Source of the DNA: Paenibacillus sinopodophylli
GTDB taxonomy: Bacteria; Bacillota; Bacilli; Paenibacillales; Paenibacillaceae
NCBI RefSeq assembly: GCF_005930355.1
Contig: NZ_VDBO01000003.1
Span: 62,001 to 126,000 of the forward strand
Length of the DNA stretch: 64,000 nt
Reading direction: 5' to 3'
In this document: one piece after another, positions 8,011 through 13,735 of the stretch
Layout of the letters: the number at the start of each line of letters is the position of its first letter
How positions within the stretch are numbered: the first letter of the stretch is position 1
Notes under the pieces: model-generated
What the model was told of the DNA's origin: nothing
What the model saw: the letters and a program-made list of their open reading frames with translations, nothing else
Database searches by the model: none
Program-made: the position numbers and the translations under genes

Positions 8011-8024
8011 CCACATCCATGTGG
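8011..8024 (-). promoter_or_regulatory. CsrA-binding hairpin in the leader of flagellin copy 2
   Basis: Identical to the hairpin ahead of copy 1: a CCACA/TGTGG stem with GGA in the loop, 33 bases before the start codon. Confidence 0.75.
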
Positions 8025-8062
8025 TAAGCTTTATTCAGTTGCTCTAATAAGCTCTATACTTA

Positions 8063-8089
8063 TTATCGGTGCTATTCAGTAATTGTTTA
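8063..8089 (-). promoter_or_regulatory. Sigma-D promoter of flagellin copy 2
   Basis: On the minus strand TAAA (8086-8089), 15 bases, ACCGATAA (8063-8070). It sits immediately after the csrA stop, so flagellin can be transcribed independently of fliW-csrA. Confidence 0.8.
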
Positions 8090-8097
8090 TAGCTTGA

Positions 8098-8334
8098 TTA
8101 ATCTTTTTTCATTTTTTTGAACTGATTAATAAGTTCACTTGCAGTAATGCTTGATTTCTCTGCGTTTTGATTCATACTCTCTACTGAAACATAAAGCTCC
8201 TTACGCAATATACCCACTTCTCCCGGTGCTTTTATCCCAATCTTCACCGTATCTCCGGTTAGCTCTAATATGCTTATTTCAATATCATCGCCTATGAGTA
8301 CTGCTTCGCCTTTCTTTCTCGTCAATACAAGCAT
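8098..8334 (-). CDS. csrA: Carbon storage / flagellin translation regulator CsrA
   Basis: A 78-residue protein starting MLVLTRKKGEAVLIGDDIEI, the CsrA beta-strand core, with GDTVKIGIKAPGEVGILRKELY completing it and a C-terminal helical tail. CsrA dimers bind GGA-containing hairpins and block translation; in Bacillus the main target is the hag leader. The start is the ATG at 8334, one base after the fliW stop; the longer open frame to 8397 lies inside fliW and is ignored. Coupling to fliW matches the known partner-switch in which free FliW sequesters CsrA. The CsrA-type hairpins ahead of both flagellin genes are the evident targets. Confidence 0.96.
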   Translation of the reverse strand: MLVLTRKKGEAVLIGDDIEISILELTGDTVKIGIKAPGEVGILRKELYVSVESMNQNAEKSSITASELINQFKKMKKD

Positions 8335-8335
8335 T

Positions 8336-8779
8336 TCATTCGCCCCCTGCCGATACACGCTTTGAAAACAACGGTTGATGAATAGAATAGCCGCCATTCG
8401 GCAATATATACTGCATGCCTGTAAGATCGGTTGTATTTATAATAATAGGTGCAGCCAAATTTATCGTTGCAGCATCCAATTCGCCCTGCACATTGACTAT
8501 GTTATAGACTTGAATCTGTTCCTTGCTATGTAGATTCATCGTTTCTTTCAATTGATCTGGCAAGTCAAATTCATATTCTTGAAAAAAATCAAAAGGAGAA
8601 GCGATAATGAAAGCGAGTGAACCATCCTCTACAGACTGTAGATACTGAAAGGGACTTTCCTCTATAACAACAATCGTAAAACATCGATATTTTTTGAAGC
8701 CTGGCATTCCTCCCGAAAAGGTAATCACCTTTTCTTCTTCATACTCCAATAAACCAAATCTGCTTGTTTCGAGTTCCAT
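8336..8779 (-). CDS. fliW: Flagellar assembly factor FliW
   Basis: A 147-residue beta-rich protein with family segments FGLLEYEEEKVITFSGGMPG near the N-terminus, FIIASPFDFFQEYEFDLPD in the centre and VNVQGELDAATINLAAPI in the C-terminal half. FliW binds either flagellin or CsrA. When flagellin is exported, FliW is released, captures CsrA and relieves repression of hag. The start is taken at the ATG at 8779; an in-frame GTG at 8788 sits almost on top of its GGAG and is less likely. The adjacent csrA and hag form the complete regulatory loop. Confidence 0.95.
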   Translation of the reverse strand: MELETSRFGLLEYEEEKVITFSGGMPGFKKYRCFTIVVIEESPFQYLQSVEDGSLAFIIASPFDFFQEYEFDLPDQLKETMNLHSKEQIQVYNIVNVQGELDAATINLAAPIIINTTDLTGMQYILPNGGYSIHQPLFSKRVSAGGE

Positions 8780-8815
8780 GGTGTTCACACTCCAATTATG
8801 TATTTACTAATAGAA

Positions 8816-8849
8816 GAAGCTACAGCATCGTTACCGATTCCATAGCTTC
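8816..8849 (-). terminator. Possible terminator after flgL
   Basis: A 7-bp stem (GAAGCTA with TAGCTTC) with a long loop followed by TTCTATTA on the minus strand, between flgL and fliW. The tail is only moderately T-rich. Confidence 0.35.
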
Positions 8850-8892
8850 ATGATATACCCTATCGTTGTTTCAACTATTCGAGCCGCTTATA

Positions 8893-9801
8893 TTAACGTA
8901 AAAAATCAATTAAAGATTTGCTGATGACCTTAGCGCCTACAGAAAGCGAAGCCTCATAAATCGTTTGGCTCGTTCTAGAATCAATAAGCACCTGCTCCAA
9001 ATCAGCGTCCTCTACCTTCGATTGCATATCCGTCAAACTGAGCTTAAAGTCTGCCAATCTAGCTTGCATCAGTTCAACACGATTTGCCTTGGCTCCGATT
9101 TGTGCACGACCATTTAGCATCCTATCATAGCTGCTTTCAATATTCGGAATTTCAGAGGAAATACCTGTGTAATTTCCGTTATTTAATTGAGTTGTAATGC
9201 GATCAATAACTGCAAATACATTATCCGTTGCATTAGCGGCACCGAATACATCATTACCCGTAAGGCTAATTCCTATTTTCACGTTCGTACCGACTGAATA
9301 ATTAACAGATGTATTATCCGTCACGACCGCTTTCGCGTCAAAAAGCGGATTAGTCGTATCATATGGTATTCTATCGAACATTTCTCCATTAAAAATGTAC
9401 TTCCCGTTCATTTTGCTGTTGGCAATATCAATCATTTGATTTTTCAGCTCTGCAACTTCGCTTTTTATAGCGTCCAGCGCTTCTTGCGGATTAGTACCGT
9501 TAGAAGCTTGGGTTGACAATTCCTTCAACCGCTGCATGATATCACCAGCCTGATTGATGATTGTATCTGTGAAATCAAGCCACGATGCCGCCTGATCTGT
9601 ATTTTTCTCAAATTGCTCGTTACTTGCAAGCTCCGACCGATAACGCAAGGAATACGTAATGCCTACCGGATCATCTGATGCTTTATTCAGCTTAAGTCCT
9701 GATGATGCTTGCTGCTGAATAGAAGACATCGACTTTAAGTTATTATTGATATTACGGGAAAGCTGCGAGTGCATCATTCCTTGCGTAATCCTAAGCGCCA
9801 T
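8893..9801 (-). CDS. flgL: Flagellar hook-filament junction protein FlgL (HAP3)
   Basis: A 302-residue protein with the flagellin-like N-terminus MALRITQGMMHSQLSRNINN and the SSGLKLNKASDDPVGI motif. A helical D1 region with LDFTDTIINQAGDIMQRLKE follows, and the C-terminus is flagellin-like (SQTIYEASLSVGAKVISKSL). Homology to flagellin at both ends plus the position after flgK identify FlgL, which forms the ring between FlgK and the filament. AGGAGG lies upstream of the ATG. The yviE gene found between flgL and fliW in B. subtilis is absent here. Confidence 0.93.
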   Translation of the reverse strand: MALRITQGMMHSQLSRNINNNLKSMSSIQQQASSGLKLNKASDDPVGITYSLRYRSELASNEQFEKNTDQAASWLDFTDTIINQAGDIMQRLKELSTQASNGTNPQEALDAIKSEVAELKNQMIDIANSKMNGKYIFNGEMFDRIPYDTTNPLFDAKAVVTDNTSVNYSVGTNVKIGISLTGNDVFGAANATDNVFAVIDRITTQLNNGNYTGISSEIPNIESSYDRMLNGRAQIGAKANRVELMQARLADFKLSLTDMQSKVEDADLEQVLIDSRTSQTIYEASLSVGAKVISKSLIDFLR

Positions 9802-9863
9802 GATGAAGCCTCCTATATAAAAATATACAATCGAGTACTTTAACTTTATATGATCTCATGGAA

Positions 9864-11393
9864 TTAACGTCCTACAGTACCTGTACCATTAATTAGTTTA
9901 TCCAGCATTTCGTCAAACGTCGTCATGAAGCGTGCTGCTGCAGAATAAGCATATTGATATTTGATCATATCTGACATTTCTTCATCTAAAGAAACGCCGC
10001 TGATCGACATTCTACTGTTATCTACTTGGGCTAGTTGTGCCTCAGCGTTGGAATTGTCGCGAGTAGCCGCTTGACTTTTAACGCCTAATGCGCCAACAAC
10101 AGCGCTATAGAAGTCACCAACTGTAGCAATCTTCACCGTTCCGCCTGATGCCGTCTCATCGAATGAAAACTTCAAATCCGATAATTGACCCATTAGCAAC
10201 GCTAAGCTATTATTGCCCTTCACGACTGTCGTTACACCATTCTCCACAGTTGTCCTCATCGATGAGGCAATTTTATTGGAATCCGTTGCAATGCTGGCAT
10301 TAAGCTGGATGCTTGCAGCCGTAATCGTAGTCGAACCATTTTTTATCGTAAAAATATCTTCGCCTGTTGAAGGTGGATTCGTGAGGGTATATCCTAGCTT
10401 ATGGAGACCATTAATACCCTTTACAACCATTACTTGATTTGTTGCTGTCGGAGTCGTTGTTCCCGGAAGAACAGAGCCAGCCGGTATTGTTACTTCGACG
10501 TCGCCATTTGCAATGGTATTCGCTAATGTGTCCAACTGTTGCAAAAGATCCCGAACATCATTCAAAGAAGTATACATACCATGAATTTTACCGCCTGTTA
10601 GCGTACCGCCAGCGAAAGCTGTTGCAAGCGTCGCAGGAGTCATTGCCGTGGATGCCCCTCCCTCTACGAGAGGTGCTCCGCCCATTGTAATCGAATAGCC
10701 GTCGGCTGTTTCCGTAACGTTAATATTGACAAGGCTGGAAAGCTTGTCAGTAAGGTAGTCACGCTGATCCCGTAAGTCATTTGCATTATCACCGAGAGAC
10801 TCGATTTTCTTTATTTGTGCATTAAGGGAAGCGATGGAGTTCGTCATCGTGTTCGCTTCCGCAGCTGTTGCTTCTATATTCGAATTCAAATCATCTTGCA
10901 AGTCAGTTAGTTTTCCGCTCAAGCCGTTGAACGTATCCGTCAATGCCTGTGTGCGTTCTACCAGAATCTCCCTAGCAGTCACGTTCTCTGGATCTTTACT
11001 CAGATCTGACCATGCATCCCAGAAACCAGAGAGCACTGTGCGAATACTCGTTTCTGACGGCTCATTAATAAAGGACTCAAGCTTACTTAACGTGTCCGCT
11101 TGTATGGAGGTACTGCCTGCTATATCCGATTGCTCACGATATTGAGCGTCCAAAAAGGCATCCCGAATACGTGTTATCGATGTATACTCCACGCCCGTTC
11201 CCAATTGCCCTGGGGCATTTGATTTGGATATGCCATAAGCTTCAATTGGTCTCGTTGCCACCATGGTAACCTTCTGTCTCGTATACCCTTCGGTGTTAGC
11301 ATTCGATATGTTATGACTTAATGTACTCAAAGCCACCTGTTGTGTAATCAAACTCCGCTTAGACGTTTCCAGGGAGTGGAATGTTGAAGTCAT
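9864..11393 (-). CDS. flgK: Flagellar hook-filament junction protein FlgK (HAP1)
   Basis: A 509-residue protein. The N-terminus (FHSLETSKRSLITQQVALST and NISNANTEGYTRQKV) is the rod/hook-family signature. Long coiled-coil segments follow around residues 150-230 (DLRDQRDYLTDKLSSLVNI) and there is a Ser/Thr-rich variable domain. The C-terminus, VSLDEEMSDMIKYQYAYSAA followed by RFMTTFDEMLDKLI, is the FlgK signature. FlgK is the first junction ring on the hook and is exported by the flagellar type III system with help from FlgN, encoded 15 bases upstream. The ATG has AAGGAGG at good spacing. Confidence 0.95.
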   Translation of the reverse strand: MTSTFHSLETSKRSLITQQVALSTLSHNISNANTEGYTRQKVTMVATRPIEAYGISKSNAPGQLGTGVEYTSITRIRDAFLDAQYREQSDIAGSTSIQADTLSKLESFINEPSETSIRTVLSGFWDAWSDLSKDPENVTAREILVERTQALTDTFNGLSGKLTDLQDDLNSNIEATAAEANTMTNSIASLNAQIKKIESLGDNANDLRDQRDYLTDKLSSLVNINVTETADGYSITMGGAPLVEGGASTAMTPATLATAFAGGTLTGGKIHGMYTSLNDVRDLLQQLDTLANTIANGDVEVTIPAGSVLPGTTTPTATNQVMVVKGINGLHKLGYTLTNPPSTGEDIFTIKNGSTTITAASIQLNASIATDSNKIASSMRTTVENGVTTVVKGNNSLALLMGQLSDLKFSFDETASGGTVKIATVGDFYSAVVGALGVKSQAATRDNSNAEAQLAQVDNSRMSISGVSLDEEMSDMIKYQYAYSAAARFMTTFDEMLDKLINGTGTVGR

Positions 11394-11408
11394 CGACTTG
11401 CCTCCTTC

Positions 11409-11906
11409 TTACGCTCTGCTGTCAAAAATTTTGTTGCTTCGATTGCCTGCTTGCTGATTCATGGGATGACGATAAACGAGATCCTCATTCGGATCATCAA
11501 CCATGAGACCGATTGAAAAATCTAAATAGTCAAGAGACTGCTGGATGAGTTGCTGATTCAAATCATTCGCATGCTTTAATTGTGTCAGTAAGCTTGTAAG
11601 CTTCCCGTGCATGTGAATGAGCTCCTCTTTCTCATTCGGATTAGTAACAGCCTTTATGAGTTCAGACAGCACGCCGCTCCGGATTCGAAAACCAATCTCT
11701 TTAATATAGCGTACCGTTAAGAGAACTCTTTGCTGCTCCAGCTTCTCTGCATTAGCAGCCAGCAATTTTTCCTTCTGGGTAAGCACATTCAGAGTAAGAA
11801 CATCATTCTTCATTATCAAAGCTTTCTTCTTCAGCTCAATGTCAAGAAGCTGCTCATAAAGCCTATATTGCTGCTGAAGAGTATCAACAATCTGGGAAAC
11901 AGACAT
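11409..11906 (-). CDS. flgN: Flagellar chaperone FlgN
   Basis: A 165-residue, almost wholly helical protein encoded between flgM and flgK, the conserved position of flgN (yvyG in B. subtilis). It starts VSQIVDTLQQQYRLYEQLLDI and has heptad-like Leu/Lys/Glu runs through LLAANAEKLEQQRVLL. FlgN chaperones the junction proteins FlgK and FlgL to the export apparatus. Sequence identity in this family is low, so the call rests on fold type, length and gene order together. Confidence 0.85.
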   Translation of the reverse strand: MSVSQIVDTLQQQYRLYEQLLDIELKKKALIMKNDVLTLNVLTQKEKLLAANAEKLEQQRVLLTVRYIKEIGFRIRSGVLSELIKAVTNPNEKEELIHMHGKLTSLLTQLKHANDLNQQLIQQSLDYLDFSIGLMVDDPNEDLVYRHPMNQQAGNRSNKIFDSRA

Positions 11907-11921
11907 GCTTCTTCACCCGTT

Positions 11922-12200
11922 CTATTCTGATTGTTTGTTTCCGAGATAAGGAAGCAGCTTCTCTGCGATCTTGCCCGCTTCCACATGATAAGTGCCCGAT
12001 GCAACTGAATTCTTCAGTTCTTCAATATGCTTCGTTCTGTCCGTCCCGTTTGTCTTGCTGGATGTTAGAAGCTCCTTGGCTGCAGCAGAAATTTGGACCT
12101 CGTCCTTCTGCTTCGCCTTATCAGCGGAACCTACACGTGCGTCCTTTTGCTTCTGGTAAGGGTTAACTCCACCAATCCGATTCGTTTCATTTATTTTCAT
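11922..12200 (-). CDS. flgM: Anti-sigma-D factor FlgM
   Basis: A 92-residue protein with the FlgM pattern: a flexible, polar N-terminus (INETNRIGGVNPYQKQKDA), a VQISAAAKELL segment and a C-terminal helical region ending VEAGKIAEKLLPYL that binds sigma-D. It inhibits the flagellar sigma factor until it is secreted through a completed hook. The ATG at 12200 has GAGGTGG 6 bases upstream; an in-frame GTG at 12209 is ignored. A sigma-D promoter with an overlapping terminator lies just upstream, so FlgM would be autoregulated by the factor it inhibits. Confidence 0.94.
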   Translation of the reverse strand: MKINETNRIGGVNPYQKQKDARVGSADKAKQKDEVQISAAAKELLTSSKTNGTDRTKHIEELKNSVASGTYHVEAGKIAEKLLPYLGNKQSE

Positions 12201-12235
12201 CTTATCCACCTCATTTATCTACAGGAACTAAAAAA

Positions 12236-12263
12236 GCCGATTACCTTTACAAGTATTATCGGC
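12236..12263 (-). terminator. Terminator after yvyF, overlapping the flgM promoter
   Basis: On the minus strand GCCGAT pairs with ATCGGC across a 16-base loop and is followed by six T. The 5' arm of the stem is the -10 element of the flgM sigma-D promoter, so only transcripts started upstream carry both arms. Confidence 0.6.
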
Positions 12264-12283
12264 TTCAGTCAAGTGAAATTTTA
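12256..12283 (-). promoter_or_regulatory. Sigma-D promoter of flgM-flgN-flgK-flgL
   Basis: On the minus strand TAAA (12280-12283), 16 bases, then GCCGATAA (12256-12263), a seven of eight -10 match. The expected start is about 45-50 bases before the flgM ATG. Confidence 0.78.
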
Positions 12284-12312
12284 TAGGCAAGAAAATATTA
12301 GCATGATTTCGT

Positions 12313-12729
12313 TTATTTATCTTTATACCTGTCTAATCCTTTATACACTCCGTTTGGATTAAATGCGCTTTTCAAATCTTCTTTTCTTGCTATATCCTGA
12401 AACATCTGCTTTTTGTCCTTCTCAATTCGATGGCGGCAGTTATCGCAAAGATTATGCTCTCTAATAAGATTCCCACAAGATTCACAAGGGTAGGACATAT
12501 TCGGTGCATTCATAATGGAGATGCGGCCCTCGCGTATAAATTTCGTGATTTGCTTAACGGATACGCCCGTTGCATCTGCTACTTCGGTTATGATGGAACC
12601 TTTGAACTCACGTAAATAGTTTGCGCAAAGTTCGTATTCTTTATCAATATCTCGCATGCAAACCGGGCACACGTCTCTAAAGTTTTTGGCAAAAAGCTTT
12701 CCGCAGCGAGGACAGTTATCCAAGTTCAT
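12313..12729 (-). CDS. yvyF: YvyF-like flagellar operon protein with zinc-binding Cys pairs
   Basis: This 138-residue cytoplasmic protein matches the TIGR03826-type flagellar operon family. It has an N-terminal CPRCGKLF...CPVCMRD zinc-ribbon, a central helix-turn-helix-like segment (ITEVADATGVSVKQITKFIR) and a second Cys set, CESCGNLIREHNLCDNCRHR. In B. subtilis yvyF sits between comFC and flgM, exactly as here. Its biochemical role is not established; the zinc ribbons and the MerR/HTH-like centre suggest nucleic-acid or protein binding. GGAGGG precedes the ATG, and a terminator follows that overlaps the flgM promoter. Confidence 0.88.
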   Translation of the reverse strand: MNLDNCPRCGKLFAKNFRDVCPVCMRDIDKEYELCANYLREFKGSIITEVADATGVSVKQITKFIREGRISIMNAPNMSYPCESCGNLIREHNLCDNCRHRIEKDKKQMFQDIARKEDLKSAFNPNGVYKGLDRYKDK

Positions 12730-12841
12730 CGCTCTGAGCCCTCCTTTTATGGTTAAACGAATCAGTTATTACCATTATTCTAAACGAAAGCGCCAACATT
12801 TTCACTATGAATCTATTGCTATCATTGGAGTCATCATATAG

Positions 12842-13735
12842 TTAAGAGCGTGCCCATGTCAAAATATACATTTCAATCGGCCATGCAGCGGAATCTATTA
12901 AGGCCTGCGAGCAAGCCTCCGCCGTGCTTCCTGTCGTATAAATATCGTCTATCAACAGAATACGAGAGACCGTTTGACCCTTATTTCTCTCGTTCGTGGA
13001 ATTGGAAATTCTCGTATACACACGCTGAAGCTGATCCGCTCTGACGTTAAAAAGAGACTGTGTGTCGCGCTGCCGTTCAGCGCGGCTTTTAAAGCTTTGC
13101 TTCTCGGTATGTCGGGTTCGAATGAGCAGTTGCATGAGCGGCAGGTTATAATCATTTGCTATACGACTTGCAAGCTGCTCTGCCTGATTAAAGCCCCGCT
13201 CGTTCTCTCGCTCCATACTAACGGGAACATAGGTGACAGCATCCCAACAATCTGTGAATCTTGTTTCAGACTTCGTATTCGGTTTTTGGCTTCTACTGGT
13301 TCGCAGTATGATTTCAGTCGTCATCGCTTCAAACACTGGCAGAAGCATCGCCGCAAGCAGCGGAGCAAGCTGCTCATTGCCGCGGTATTTATACAGGGCG
13401 AGCATCTCTCTCATCGCGGAATTATAATGAACCGCGCTGCGGTTGAATTGAAATGCGCCGTGCGGACTGCGAATGCAGTCCTCGCACGGGATTCCTCGCC
13501 CACAGCGAGTGCAGGCGATGCGGGTCAGCCACGGTATGGCGGAGAGGCAATCTCCGCAGAGAGACTCCCGAAGCTGGCGCAGCAGCTTCGTTTGCACTGC
13601 GCTGCCCACGCTGCGAGCTGCGGATTGCGGTTTGCCGCATAGGAAGCATGCGGCAGACGTTGGCGCGAGCAGTTGCGCGCCTGCAGCAAAGGCGGAATGC
13701 AGCCGCCTGAGCCAAGCTAGCGGCGAGACGGTCAT
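12842..13735 (-). CDS. comFC: ComFC-type phosphoribosyltransferase
   Basis: A 297-residue ComF family protein. An N-terminal zinc finger (CFLCGK, then CGDCLS, CTRCGRG and CEDC) precedes a type I phosphoribosyltransferase domain whose PRPP loop reads ILLIDDIYTTGST near residue 257. ComFC is cytoplasmic and needed for natural transformation, acting with the ComFA helicase on incoming single-stranded DNA. The ATG overlaps the comFA stop (ATGA), indicating translational coupling. comFB, which separates the two in B. subtilis, is missing here. Confidence 0.93.
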   Translation of the reverse strand: MTVSPLAWLRRLHSAFAAGAQLLAPTSAACFLCGKPQSAARSVGSAVQTKLLRQLRESLCGDCLSAIPWLTRIACTRCGRGIPCEDCIRSPHGAFQFNRSAVHYNSAMREMLALYKYRGNEQLAPLLAAMLLPVFEAMTTEIILRTSRSQKPNTKSETRFTDCWDAVTYVPVSMERENERGFNQAEQLASRIANDYNLPLMQLLIRTRHTEKQSFKSRAERQRDTQSLFNVRADQLQRVYTRISNSTNERNKGQTVSRILLIDDIYTTGSTAEACSQALIDSAAWPIEMYILTWARS

